A stretch of DNA of 64,000 bases from Eubacterium saphenum ATCC 49989. GTDB lineage: Bacteria; Bacillota; Clostridia; Peptostreptococcales; Anaerovoracaceae. The position numbers were made by a program, and so were the translations under genes. The notes beneath the pieces were generated by a model. It did not search any database. It saw nothing but the letters and a program-made list of their open reading frames with translations, and was not told where the DNA came from. The DNA is taken from assembly GCA_000161975.1 (NCBI GenBank), contig GG688422.1, positions 865,824 to 929,823 of the forward strand, read 5' to 3'. Below, one piece after another: positions 7,775 to 16,836 of this stretch. Position 1 is the first letter of the stretch. Every line of letters begins with the position of its first letter.

Positions 7775-7775
7775 T

Positions 7776-8465
7776 TTACAAACCCTTTTGTACATTCCTT
7801 TCTATAAAGTACCCGCTGCCTTTTTTCGTCCTTATGAAGTTTGTAAGCCCTATGCTATAAAGCTTTTTTCTCAATCTGGTTATATTCACGGCCAACGTAT
7901 TATCATCGATGAATTTGCTGTTTTGCCAGCATTTGTCCATGATTTCTTCGCGTTTTGCAATACCGCCCTGTTTTCTGAACAAGCTGTCCATAATTAGCAG
8001 TTCGGTTTTAGTAAGATCTGCATTTTTTCTGCAGTGTTCTATTCTGTTTTCTGAAAGGTAGAGTTGGACATCCTTAAATTCCAAGTATTCAATTTCATTT
8101 ACAAAATTGTAGCTTCGCCTTAGAACGGCCTGTATCTTTGCGTTTAAAACATCCATATTTAAGGGCTTTGTTATGTAATCATCGCCTCCAAATTGCATCC
8201 CCATCACTATGTCTCCATCTTCCGCCTTTGAAGATATGAAAATAATGGGAACCGTAGAAATCTTACGTATTTCGCTACTCCAATAATAACCGTTAAAAAA
8301 CGGCAACACGATATCTAAAAGTACAAGCTGCGGTTTGAAATTGTTAAACGTTTCCATAACGTCGTTAAAATTCTCTACAGCGAGGACATCATAACCCCAT
8401 TTTGTAAGATTATCGCTGATAACCCTCACTATATTTTCATCATCTTCTACAATTAAGATTTTCAT
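7776..8465 (-). CDS. bceR: BceR-type response regulator (OmpR/PhoB family)
   Basis: Of 229 residues, the receiver domain has acidic residues E7, D8 and D9, phospho-acceptor D51 in LVLLDIVLP, and lysine in ITKPLN. The winged-helix DNA-binding domain spans about residues 125-224, with TLAVNITRLRKKL as recognition helix region. It should activate the bceAB promoter when phosphorylated by the adjacent kinase. It is the first gene of the bceR-bceS-bceA-bceB run. Confidence 0.92.
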   Translation of the reverse strand: MKILIVEDDENIVRVISDNLTKWGYDVLAVENFNDVMETFNNFKPQLVLLDIVLPFFNGYYWSSEIRKISTVPIIFISSKAEDGDIVMGMQFGGDDYITKPLNMDVLNAKIQAVLRRSYNFVNEIEYLEFKDVQLYLSENRIEHCRKNADLTKTELLIMDSLFRKQGGIAKREEIMDKCWQNSKFIDDNTLAVNITRLRKKLYSIGLTNFIRTKKGSGYFIERNVQKGL

Positions 8466-8818
8466 GACTTCTCCTTGTAATTTTTATAGTAAGTTAAACT
8501 CTTATCGATTTCACATATTTTTACATCATACGCTATATATTCGTTGTAATGCATAGTGAGGCAAGTGCACCTTTGTTTTTTTACCTCTGTGGTTATTTTA
8601 TAATAATAGAATTACCTATTCAAATGTTATTGTGAGTTCTACATTTCTAATAATATCCCTTTTCTTTTACAAATCAGTATACCGAAATTTTCAATTTGAG
8701 ATATTTTCTTTTGTGGTGAATTATAACATTATCATTTTTTATCCGGAAAATGTTTTTTAAAGTGCAACATATGTTTTGACAACTAAGAAAAGCAGTTAAA
8801 GTGCAGTTATTTTTAGCC
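8466..8818. other. Non-coding stretch between bceR and tRNA-Arg
   Basis: AT-rich, about 350 bases with no supportable gene on either strand. It must hold the bceR promoter on the minus strand, but I could not pick a convincing -35/-10 pair. No long repeats or hairpins stand out. Confidence 0.5.
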
Positions 8819-8848
8819 TTGATTTTTCCGTATTTATTAATGTATAAT
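8819..8848 (+). promoter_or_regulatory. Promoter of tRNA-Arg
   Basis: TTGATT at 8819-8824 and TATAAT at 8843-8848, spacer 18. The tRNA begins 14 bases after the -10 box. Confidence 0.7.
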
Positions 8849-8861
8849 TGGTGAAGCGTTT

Positions 8862-8937
8862 GCTCCTGTAGCTCAGTGGATAGAGCGTCGGTTTCCTAAA
8901 CCGTGCGTCGGAGGTTCGATTCCTTTCAGGAGCACCA
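8862..8937 (+). tRNA. tRNA-Arg (anticodon CCT)
   Basis: Full cloverleaf: the acceptor GCTCCTG pairs with CAGGAGC, the D stem is GCTC/GAGC, and the anticodon loop TTCCTAA gives anticodon CCT, reading AGG codons. The T arm is GGAGG-TTCGATT-CCTTT with two G-T pairs. CCA is encoded. The first anticodon-stem pair is T-T, a small imperfection. Confidence 0.95.
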
Positions 8938-8943
8938 AGTACT

Positions 8944-8980
8944 AATCCGAACCGCCTAAAAAATGGTAGTTCGGATTTAT
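8944..8980 (+). terminator. Terminator after tRNA-Arg
   Basis: AATCCGAAC (8944-8952) is perfectly complementary to GTTCGGATT (8969-8977), followed by a weak TATTATT tail. It lies seven bases after the tRNA CCA. Confidence 0.7.
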
Positions 8981-9012
8981 TATTGTATATGTCGTAGAGT
9001 AGGAGAGATAGA

Positions 9013-10821
9013 ATGCAGGTGGACAGAGAGCATATAAGAAATTTCAGTATAATAGCGCATATAGACCATGGGAAGTCTACGCTTGCAGACAGGCTTATAG
9101 AGAAGGCCGGAGCCGTAAAGGTCAGGGATATGGATGCGCAGTATTTGGATAACATGGCTTTAGAAAAAGAGAGAGGAATCACTATCAAGCTTCAAACTAC
9201 CAGGCTTGAATATAAGGCTGAAAACGGCGAAAATTACGTTCTGAATTTAATAGACACTCCGGGACATGTGGATTTTACATACGAGGTCTCACGAAGCCTT
9301 GCTGCTTGTGAAGGGGCATTGCTTGTGGTGGATGCAACGCAGGGCGTGGAAGCGCAGACGATGGCAAATGTGTATTTAGCGCTTGATGAAGACCTTAAAA
9401 TTTTGCCTGTACTCAACAAGATAGATCTGCAGAGTGCAGATATAGATAAAACCTGTAGCGAGATAGAAGACCTGATCGGTATAGAAGCAAATAAAGCTCC
9501 TAAAATTTCTGCAAAGGAAGGGATTGGAATAAGTGATGTGCTTGAAGATGTGGTGAAGAACGTGCCTGCACCTTCCGGTGATGAATCAAAACCTCTTAAA
9601 GCTTTGATATTTGATTCATACTATGACAATTACAAGGGAGTTATCATCTATGCAAGGGTGTTTGACGGTAGGGTGAAAAAAGGTGACATTATAAAAATGA
9701 TGAACACCGATAAGAAATACGAAGTTACCGAAGTAGGATATTGCGTGCCGTTTACAAAAGAATCTAAAGAACTCCGTGCGGGGGATGTAGGGTATATCCA
9801 GGCGAGCATAAAGCAGGTAAAAGATGCAAGGGTAGGAGATACGATAACGGGCGCAGACAGAGCGACGGAAAAGGCGCTACCCGGATACAAAAAGGCGCAA
9901 TCCATGGTATTTTGCGGAATTTATCCGGCTGAAGGCGAAAGTTATGAAAATGTCAAAGATGCGCTTGAGAAACTTCAAGTGAATGATGCCGCGCTTACAT
10001 TCGAACCTGAAACATCTATAGCTCTCGGATTTGGCTTCAGATGCGGGTTCTTAGGATTACTTCACATGGAGATAATAGTAGAGAGGCTTGAAAGAGAGTT
10101 CAATCTGGCTGTTATAACCACTTCACCTAGCGTAATCTATAGAGTCGTAATGAATGACGGTAGCGTTGAGATGGTTCAAAATCCTTCCAATTTGCCGGAA
10201 CCAACACTCATATCGGAGATGCAGGAACCCATAGTAAAGGCTGATATCATGATACCTAAGGAGTTTGTGGGCACCGTCATGGAGATTTGTCAAGAGAGAA
10301 GATCCACGTTGTTAAACATGGAATATGTCACCGAAAACAGGGTGGTGCTTCACTATGACATGCCTTTGAACGAAGTGGTATATGACTTTTTTGACCAATT
10401 AAAATCGAGAACCAGAGGTTACGGCTCGCTGGACTATGAATTTTCAAGATACGAAAAATCAAAATTGCTAAGGTTGGATATCCTCTTGAACAAAGATCTT
10501 GTGGATGCGTTTTCAATAATCGTACATGAAGACAGCGCCAGAAAACGAGGCAAGATGATATGCGAAAGACTCAAAGACATCATACCTAGACATCAGTTCG
10601 AAGTGCCGATTCAAGCAGCTATAGGGCAGAAGGTAATAGCCAGAGAAACGGTCAGGGCATTAAGGAAGGACGTAATAGCAAAGTGCTATGGTGGTGATAT
10701 ATCAAGAAAGAAAAAGCTACTCGAAAAGCAAAAAGCCGGCAAGAAGCGAATGAGGCAGTTCGGCAAGGTGGAAGTACCTCAAGAGGCGTTTACAGCCGTG
10801 CTTAAATATCAAGATAAATAA
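9013..10821 (+). CDS. lepA: Elongation factor 4 (LepA), translational GTPase
   Basis: Ribosome-binding GTPase related to EF-G, linked to initiation and to back-translocation of stalled ribosomes. The 602-residue length matches the family. The G domain carries AHIDHGKST near residues 15-23, DTPGH and NKID; the remaining EF-G-like domains and the LepA-specific C-terminal domain (rich in Lys/Arg, ARKRGKM, GDISRKKKLLEKQKAGKKRM) follow. AGGAG sits eight bases before the ATG. hemW follows after 17 bases, a pairing common in Firmicutes. Confidence 0.97.
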   Translation: MQVDREHIRNFSIIAHIDHGKSTLADRLIEKAGAVKVRDMDAQYLDNMALEKERGITIKLQTTRLEYKAENGENYVLNLIDTPGHVDFTYEVSRSLAACEGALLVVDATQGVEAQTMANVYLALDEDLKILPVLNKIDLQSADIDKTCSEIEDLIGIEANKAPKISAKEGIGISDVLEDVVKNVPAPSGDESKPLKALIFDSYYDNYKGVIIYARVFDGRVKKGDIIKMMNTDKKYEVTEVGYCVPFTKESKELRAGDVGYIQASIKQVKDARVGDTITGADRATEKALPGYKKAQSMVFCGIYPAEGESYENVKDALEKLQVNDAALTFEPETSIALGFGFRCGFLGLLHMEIIVERLEREFNLAVITTSPSVIYRVVMNDGSVEMVQNPSNLPEPTLISEMQEPIVKADIMIPKEFVGTVMEICQERRSTLLNMEYVTENRVVLHYDMPLNEVVYDFFDQLKSRTRGYGSLDYEFSRYEKSKLLRLDILLNKDLVDAFSIIVHEDSARKRGKMICERLKDIIPRHQFEVPIQAAIGQKVIARETVRALRKDVIAKCYGGDISRKKKLLEKQKAGKKRMRQFGKVEVPQEAFTAVLKYQDK

Positions 10822-10838
10822 AGAACAAGTAGGGTATT

Positions 10839-12083
10839 ATGGATAAATCGACTTTAGGAGTATATGCACATGTGCCTTTTTGTGTGCAGAAATGCAGCTA
10901 CTGTGACTTCCTATCGTTTGATAATTCACCTCAGGTAGAAGATGATTATTTTAAAGCTCTATATAGGGAGCTGACGTTTTCATTGAAGAGACTTGCGGGA
11001 AGTTATGAAATAGATAGCGTCTTCATAGGAGGCGGCACTCCTACGGTTGCGAACCCTAAGTATATCGAAGGGCTTTTCGATTTATTTGCACGCTTCGGGA
11101 ATATGAGTGAAGATGCGGAAGTTACGATAGAGGCAAATCCGGAAACGCTAAGTCGTCAAAAGTTAAAAGCATATGAAAGCTACGGAATAAACAGGATAAG
11201 CCTTGGAGTGCAAAGCTTTGATCATAAAGAATTGGATACTCTCGGGCGGTTTTATACGAAAGACCAACCGCAAAAAGCTCTTGATCTTATAGCTTCCGGC
11301 AATATAGATAATATCAATATAGATTTGATATTCGGCTTTCCGGGTAATAATTTATCTAAACTGTTGCAGGGAATAAAACAAGCGGCAAATTCAGGGGCCA
11401 AACATATTTCTCTTTATTCCTTGGAGCTTGCATCCGGCACGGCAATCAGCAACAAAGTAGAAAAAAACATCCTTGTCATGCCGAGCGATGAAGAAAACAG
11501 GAGGATGTATGAAGCTGCAAGGGAAGAACTTGATGCCTTAGGGTTTCATCAATATGAGATTTCAAACTTTGCAAAAAAACAATTCGCCTGCAAACACAAC
11601 ATTAAATACTGGAGATATAAGCCGTATTTGGGAGTAGGACTAGGTGTATCGTCATTCCTAAGTAAAAATGATGCGATACGCCTGGGGGTAGTTAGGGATG
11701 AGGTAAGACTTGTTCATGCATTGAATAAGCAAGGTTTATTAAAGGCGGATGCCTTAGAACGCAAGGGATATCCCGGCGTAAGATTTAAAAATACGGATGA
11801 CATGAATTCGTATATATTGGAAGGCTTTACTAAAAAGCAAGAAGTGATACAAAATGATATAAAGGCGGGGTTTTCAGATTTCATGATCACAGGACTCAGA
11901 ATGAAAGAAGGAGTAGATTTAAGCGTTGCAAAAAGCGTTTTTGGGGTAGATCTTGCAAGCGATATTCGAACTTGTGGTTTTATAAAACGAGGGCTGCTTG
12001 TATTGGATGGTGATTGCGGAAGGCTGGCATTGACAGATCTCGGTATGGATTTAGCAAACCGGGTGCTGATAGAATATGTGTAG
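10839..12083 (+). CDS. hemW: HemW, radical SAM haem chaperone
   Basis: Radical SAM protein of the coproporphyrinogen-oxidase-like family, thought to deliver haem rather than make it. C15, C19 and C22 in FCVQKCSYCDF bind the 4Fe-4S cluster. The residue after the third Cys pair is F, as in HemW, and not the Cys seen in true oxygen-independent coproporphyrinogen dehydrogenase HemN. GGGTPT and the C-terminal HemN_C-like domain are present; 414 residues. The ribosome binding site is weak (AAGTAGGG). No haem synthesis genes are nearby. Confidence 0.9.
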   Translation: MDKSTLGVYAHVPFCVQKCSYCDFLSFDNSPQVEDDYFKALYRELTFSLKRLAGSYEIDSVFIGGGTPTVANPKYIEGLFDLFARFGNMSEDAEVTIEANPETLSRQKLKAYESYGINRISLGVQSFDHKELDTLGRFYTKDQPQKALDLIASGNIDNINIDLIFGFPGNNLSKLLQGIKQAANSGAKHISLYSLELASGTAISNKVEKNILVMPSDEENRRMYEAAREELDALGFHQYEISNFAKKQFACKHNIKYWRYKPYLGVGLGVSSFLSKNDAIRLGVVRDEVRLVHALNKQGLLKADALERKGYPGVRFKNTDDMNSYILEGFTKKQEVIQNDIKAGFSDFMITGLRMKEGVDLSVAKSVFGVDLASDIRTCGFIKRGLLVLDGDCGRLALTDLGMDLANRVLIEYV

Positions 12084-12271
12084 CGATTAAATATAGTAAC
12101 AGGGCTTCAAGCTTGAAGTATTCTGTAAAAAACGTATTCTTAAAAATTATAAAGCCTAATTAAAGCTAATACATGATTTAAGACGGATATATATAATTAA
12201 ATGTATGGCATATAAAAAATTCTTAGACAGCACCACACTTGCAACCGGTATGCTTGAGGAGGTTTCATGTT

Positions 12272-12361
12272 ATGGAGCTTAAAAAACTCAGGCAGACAGT
12301 TTTAAGTGTGGAAAATTTAGACCGAGTTTTTGAAGGGGTGATTTTGCTCGGCAGATACTAA
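12272..12361 (+). CDS. Possible 29-residue peptide or gene remnant
   Basis: An ATG with GGAGG at 12258-12262, nine bases upstream, opens a frame starting MELKKLRQTVLSVENLD and ending LLGRY. The composition is protein-like, with alternating charged and aliphatic residues. It may be a small gene, a leader peptide for gap, or the surviving piece of a deleted gene. I recognise no family. Confidence 0.25.
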   Translation: MELKKLRQTVLSVENLDRVFEGVILLGRY

Positions 12362-12376
12362 TAATAGTTTAATATA

Positions 12377-12385
12377 TGCTATAAT
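12377..12385 (+). promoter_or_regulatory. Extended -10 box of the gap operon
   Basis: TGCTATAAT at 12377-12385 lies 70 bases before the gap start. No good -35 is visible at the right distance, consistent with an extended -10 promoter. Confidence 0.55.
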
Positions 12386-12455
12386 TATTGAGGTTGAAAT
12401 TTTATCACAAAGCGTGTAGAACTTATGAAATTTACAGATTTGTTAGGAGGAAAAG

Positions 12456-13469
12456 ATGCCGATCAAAGTAGGAATTAATGGATTTGGAAGAATCTCCAGA
12501 GTGATCATGAGAATTGCCGAATCAAGAGGTGATATTGAGGTAGTGGGTATCAATATCAGAAATGCGGATTTGGAGTATCTTGCATACATGTTAAGGTATG
12601 ACAGCACATTTGGCAGATTCCCTGCGGAAGTAGAAGCAATCAAGGACGGAATTGCTATAGATGGCAGGAAGGTAGCTGTATACAGTGAATCCGATGCATC
12701 TAACATAGATTGGACTGATTGCGGAGCGGAATACATTGTCGAAGCTACAGGTGCATATACAACTACGGAAAAAGCAATGGTGCACATCGAATCAGGTGCT
12801 AAAAAGGTCGTTATATCTGCACCTGCAAAAGATAAAGAGACACCTACGTTTGTGATGGGGGTGAACCATACAGAATATGATCCCGGAATGAAGGTGGTGT
12901 CAAATGCTTCATGTACAACTAATTGTTTAGCGCCGCTTGCAAAGGTAATCCATGATAACTGGGGCATCGAAGAAGGGCTCATGTCCACCATCCATGCAGC
13001 TACTGCAAAACAAAAAGTAGTCGATTCAAGATCTATGAAGGATTGGCGTACGGGAAGAAGTGTATTTGGAAACATAATTCCATCCACCACCGGCGCTGCA
13101 AAGGCGGTAGGTAAGGTAGTTCCGGATTTGGCAGGAAGGCTTACGGGCATATCATACAGAGTTCCTATAGAAGACGTATCGCTCGTGGATCTAAACATTC
13201 ACACGGAGAAGCCCACCAGTTATGAGGGAATGTGCGAGAAGATAAAGGAAGCTGCGAATACATATATGAAAGGTATCTTACGATATGTGGATGATGAAGT
13301 TGTTTCAAGAGATTTCATCGGTGATCCGTGCACATCAATATTCGATGCGAGACAGGGTATCCAGTTAAACGACCATTTCTTCAAGGTAATAGCCTTTTAT
13401 GATAATGAATACGGATATTCTGCAAAGGTGCTTGAACTCATAAGTTATATGGCATCCAAGGATGTTTAA
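12456..13469 (+). CDS. gap: Glyceraldehyde-3-phosphate dehydrogenase, type I
   Basis: Oxidises glyceraldehyde 3-phosphate to 1,3-bisphosphoglycerate in glycolysis. The NAD-binding start is KVGINGFGRI, the catalytic Cys153 lies in NASCTTNC, and WRTGRS and the C-terminal NEYGYSAKV are intact; 337 residues. AGGAGG precedes the ATG. In place of the usual IND motif at the end of strand 2, which selects NAD through an Asp, this protein has GINIRNADL, so cofactor choice cannot be assumed. First gene of gap-pgk-tpiA-eno. Confidence 0.97.
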   Translation: MPIKVGINGFGRISRVIMRIAESRGDIEVVGINIRNADLEYLAYMLRYDSTFGRFPAEVEAIKDGIAIDGRKVAVYSESDASNIDWTDCGAEYIVEATGAYTTTEKAMVHIESGAKKVVISAPAKDKETPTFVMGVNHTEYDPGMKVVSNASCTTNCLAPLAKVIHDNWGIEEGLMSTIHAATAKQKVVDSRSMKDWRTGRSVFGNIIPSTTGAAKAVGKVVPDLAGRLTGISYRVPIEDVSLVDLNIHTEKPTSYEGMCEKIKEAANTYMKGILRYVDDEVVSRDFIGDPCTSIFDARQGIQLNDHFFKVIAFYDNEYGYSAKVLELISYMASKDV

Positions 13470-13501
13470 ATAACGCATAAGAGAGGCTATTGGAGGAAAA
13501 C

Positions 13502-14686
13502 GTGAAAAAGACTGTAAGGGACATCGATTTAACCGGCAAGTCCGTTGTAACCAGGTGCGATTTTAATGTCGGTATCAGCAATGGTGAAATAGAAGATGAC
13601 TCGAGGATAGTTAAAGCTATACCTACCATAGAGTACATGCTGGATAAGGGAGCGAAGGTCATACTTCTGTCGCACCTTGGAAGGCCTAAGGGCGAACCCG
13701 ATAAGGAATTCAGCTTGCGGCCCGTAGCAAAACGTCTTGGAGAATTGCTCAAAAGAGAAGTGCATTTTTTTAGCTCTCAAAGAGTTGTGGACGAAGATGT
13801 AAAGAGGAAGGTTAGTGAGCTCCATGAAGGCGAAGTATGTTTGCTTGAAAATGTAAGGTTCAGGAAGGAAGAAACGGATAACGATGATGCTTTTTCCAAG
13901 GAACTTGCAAGTCTCGGGGACGTATATGTAGATGACGCATTCGGTACGAGCCATAGAGCGCATGCATCCACTGCGGGTGTAGCCAAGTATTTACCTGCAG
14001 TTTCAGGGTTTCTCATAGAAAAGGAAATAAAACATCTATCCATAGCATTGAAAAAGCCTGAAAAACCGTTTGTTTTGATAGTGGGAGGCGCTAAGATCCC
14101 CGATAAAATCGGAATCCTAAGCAACCTCTTGGATAAAGTCGACGCCATTATAATAGGCGGAGGCATGAGTTATACATTTCTTAAGGCAAAGGGCTATGAA
14201 ATCGGACAATCTCTATTGGATGAAAAAAATATTGAACTTGCAAACAATATAATGAACGCAGCCGGTGAAAAGAATGTGGAAGTTCACCTACCTGTGGATG
14301 TGGTTGTAGCGGAGAAAATAGCAGACGATGTGGAAACTTTTGAGGTGGATATAACCGATATTCCGCCTGATAAAATGGGGCTTGATATCGGAATAAAGAC
14401 TATAAAGAACTTTACGGAAGTAATAAAAAATGCTAAGACGGCGGTTTGGAACGGGCCTATGGGTGTTTTTGAGTTAAAGCCGTTTGAGAATGGGACAAGA
14501 AAGCTCGCAGAGGCAATAGCGGAAGCGGATGTATGTTCCATTATAGGAGGAGGCGATTCAGCAGCTGCCGTAAACAAGTTCGGGCTTTCCGATAAGATTA
14601 CACACGTATCTACAGGCGGAGGAGCGAGCTTGGAATTCCTGGAAGGCAAGGTATTACCGGGTATAGATGTGCTCGAAGATTTATAA
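13502..14686 (+). CDS. pgk: Phosphoglycerate kinase
   Basis: Transfers phosphate from 1,3-bisphosphoglycerate to ADP. I place the start at GTG 13502 because GGAGG lies at 13492-13496 with five-base spacing and the protein then begins MKKTVRDIDLTGK; a TTG at 13490 would use the ribosome binding site as codons. Motifs include VVTRCDFNV, SHLGRPKG, ENVRF, AFGTSHRAHAS, GGAKIPDK, NGPMGVFE and the C-terminal GGGDSAAAV. 394 residues. 32 bases after gap. Confidence 0.97.
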   Translation: MKKTVRDIDLTGKSVVTRCDFNVGISNGEIEDDSRIVKAIPTIEYMLDKGAKVILLSHLGRPKGEPDKEFSLRPVAKRLGELLKREVHFFSSQRVVDEDVKRKVSELHEGEVCLLENVRFRKEETDNDDAFSKELASLGDVYVDDAFGTSHRAHASTAGVAKYLPAVSGFLIEKEIKHLSIALKKPEKPFVLIVGGAKIPDKIGILSNLLDKVDAIIIGGGMSYTFLKAKGYEIGQSLLDEKNIELANNIMNAAGEKNVEVHLPVDVVVAEKIADDVETFEVDITDIPPDKMGLDIGIKTIKNFTEVIKNAKTAVWNGPMGVFELKPFENGTRKLAEAIAEADVCSIIGGGDSAAAVNKFGLSDKITHVSTGGGASLEFLEGKVLPGIDVLEDL

Positions 14687-14696
14687 GGAGATTAAC

Positions 14697-15443
14697 ATGA
14701 GACGGAAGGCAATCGTTGCGAACTGGAAGATGAACATGGACAGCGCAAGTATCGGAGAATTTTGTTCCAAGATACAGGATATGACGATAAAAGATGATGT
14801 TATTGCTGGAATCTGTGTGCCGGCACTGTATTTTACGCAAGTTAAAACCGCACTTGATAAAAGTAAGATAAAGATAGGAGCTCAAAATGCCTACTTTGAA
14901 GAAAAGGGGGCATACACGGGTGAGATAAGTGCGGTAATGCTTAAGGATGTAGGTGCAGAACTTTGTATAGTAGGGCATTCTGAAAGACGTCAGCTCTTTG
15001 GCGATACGGATGAAATAGTTTCCAAAAAACTTAAGGCTGTATTGTCAAAGGAGATTACCCCTATACTTTGCGTAGGAGAAGTATTGGCGCAAAGAGAGGA
15101 AGGCACTCACAAGGATCATGTAAAAAAGCAGATAGAAAGCGCCTTTAGCGGTATAGGAAAGGAAGATGCTAAAAAAATCATAGTAGCTTACGAACCTATA
15201 TGGGCGATAGGAACGGGTAAGGTAGCGAGCGCAGAAGATGCGGAAGAGATGTGTGGCTTTATAAGAAGTATATTGGCTTTAAAGTATGGAGACATTGCAG
15301 AGAGCATATTGATTCAATACGGCGGCAGTGTGAAGCCTGAGAATATCAGCGAGCTTATGAAGATGCAAAACATCGACGGAGCACTTGTAGGAGGCGCAAG
15401 CCTTGAGGCACAATCGTTTGAAAGTTTGGTTATGAAGGCATAG
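14697..15443 (+). CDS. tpiA: Triosephosphate isomerase
   Basis: Interconverts dihydroxyacetone phosphate and glyceraldehyde 3-phosphate. The ATG at 14697 follows AAGGAG (14685-14690), which overlaps the pgk stop; a GTG at 14667 inside pgk is not credible. The product of 248 residues begins MRRKAIVANWKMN with the active-site Asn and Lys. The catalytic His is in VGHSERR and the Glu in AYEPIWAIGTG. QYGGSVKPEN and LVGGASL bind phosphate. Confidence 0.97.
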   Translation: MRRKAIVANWKMNMDSASIGEFCSKIQDMTIKDDVIAGICVPALYFTQVKTALDKSKIKIGAQNAYFEEKGAYTGEISAVMLKDVGAELCIVGHSERRQLFGDTDEIVSKKLKAVLSKEITPILCVGEVLAQREEGTHKDHVKKQIESAFSGIGKEDAKKIIVAYEPIWAIGTGKVASAEDAEEMCGFIRSILALKYGDIAESILIQYGGSVKPENISELMKMQNIDGALVGGASLEAQSFESLVMKA

Positions 15444-15472
15444 GATTACAGATTTTTTATAAGGAGGAAAAG

Positions 15473-16762
15473 ATGGTTATTATAGAGGACATTCACGCAA
15501 GAGAAGTACTCGATTCGAGGGGAAATCCTACGGTAGAGGTTGAGGTAGCACTATCTGATGGAAGCCTTGGAAGGGCGATTGTACCTTCGGGAGCGTCTAC
15601 AGGTGTTCATGAAGCGCTGGAGCTCCGTGACCAAGACAAGGATAGGTATAACGGCAAGGGTACTTTGAAGGCGGTAGAAAATATAGAAGAAATAATAGCT
15701 GAAAAGCTGATAGGAATAGGTCCGTTTGATCAGGTTCTAATAGATAATTTCATGATCGATCTTGACGGCACTGAAAACAAGAAAAATTTGGGTGCGAATG
15801 CCATGCTCGGTGTGAGTATGGCGGTGGCATCGGCCGCTGCAGCCAGTCTTAAAATGCCGTTATTTCAATATTTGGGCGGAGTAAATGCAAAAGTATTGCC
15901 TACACCTATGATGAACATCTTAAATGGAGGTTCGCATGCGGATAATACCGTAGATATACAGGAATTTATGATAATGCCTGTAGGTGCAGACAGCGTCAGA
16001 GAAGCTATTAGAATGGGCGCAGAAATTTTTGCGGCACTTAAAAAAGTACTTAAAGACAAGAACATGATAACCACGGTAGGAGATGAAGGCGGCTTTGCTC
16101 CTAATTTGAAGACAAACGAGGATGCAATAAAGGTGATCCTTGAAGCTACTGAAAAAGCCGGATATAAAGCGGGAGAAGACATCAAGATAGCTATCGATGC
16201 CGCATCCAGCGAGTTCTATGATAATGACAAAAAGGTGTATATTCTCGAGGGAGAAGGTAAGACCATGACAAGTTCTGAAATGGTCGATTACTATGCCGAA
16301 TTATGTGAAAAATATCCAATTATTTCAATAGAGGACGGTCTTGCTGAAGATGATTGGGGAGGATGGAAGGAGCTTACGGAAAAACTTGGTTCAAAAGTCC
16401 AACTCGTAGGAGATGACCTGTTTGTTACAAATACAAAAAGGCTAAAGCAGGGAATAGAGAAAGGCATTGCGAATTCCATACTTATCAAGGTGAATCAGAT
16501 AGGAACGCTCACAGAGACATTAGATGCCATCGAAATGGCAAAGAAAGCCGGATATACAGCAGTAATTTCGCATAGAAGCGGTGAAACGGAAGATACTACC
16601 ATTGCAGACCTTGCGGTTGCTACAAATGCAGGTCAGATAAAAACGGGATCCTTGTCAAGGACCGATAGAATAGCCAAATACAACCAGCTTATCAGGATAG
16701 AGGAGCTTATAGGACCTGCAGCAGAGTACCTGGGCGGGGATGCGTTTTACTGCATCAAGTAA
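15473..16762 (+). CDS. eno: Enolase
   Basis: Dehydrates 2-phosphoglycerate to phosphoenolpyruvate. Of 429 residues, AREVLDSRGNPTVEVEV is at the N-terminus, SGASTGVHEALELRD follows, metal ligands are in the IAIDAASSEF, SIEDGLAEDD and VGDDLFVTN segments, and the substrate loop is SHRSGETEDTTIADLAV. AAGGAGG precedes the ATG. No phosphoglycerate mutase gene lies between tpiA and eno here, so that step is encoded elsewhere. Confidence 0.98.
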   Translation: MVIIEDIHAREVLDSRGNPTVEVEVALSDGSLGRAIVPSGASTGVHEALELRDQDKDRYNGKGTLKAVENIEEIIAEKLIGIGPFDQVLIDNFMIDLDGTENKKNLGANAMLGVSMAVASAAAASLKMPLFQYLGGVNAKVLPTPMMNILNGGSHADNTVDIQEFMIMPVGADSVREAIRMGAEIFAALKKVLKDKNMITTVGDEGGFAPNLKTNEDAIKVILEATEKAGYKAGEDIKIAIDAASSEFYDNDKKVYILEGEGKTMTSSEMVDYYAELCEKYPIISIEDGLAEDDWGGWKELTEKLGSKVQLVGDDLFVTNTKRLKQGIEKGIANSILIKVNQIGTLTETLDAIEMAKKAGYTAVISHRSGETEDTTIADLAVATNAGQIKTGSLSRTDRIAKYNQLIRIEELIGPAAEYLGGDAFYCIK

Positions 16763-16836
16763 TTATTGACGGTGTTTAAACGTGGCTACGCTGCGGTATT
16801 TAATTACTGTGGTTTATTTAGGCTATAGGAGAAATA

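Larger units (their letters stand above)
12084..12455. other. Intergenic region upstream of the glycolytic operon
   Basis: 372 bases without a large gene. It holds a possible 29-codon reading frame (12272-12361), a 25-codon frame without a ribosome binding site (12205-12282), and the likely promoter of gap. I see no cggR regulator gene, which precedes gap in many Firmicutes. Confidence 0.6.

Noticed and set aside
8796..9188. A 130-codon frame on the minus strand over tRNA-Arg and the start of lepA
   Set aside because: It crosses a tRNA gene and the conserved GTPase domain of lepA, so it is a shadow.
13529..14166. Long minus-strand frames inside pgk
   Set aside because: They are antisense to conserved motifs of phosphoglycerate kinase and have no ribosome binding sites.
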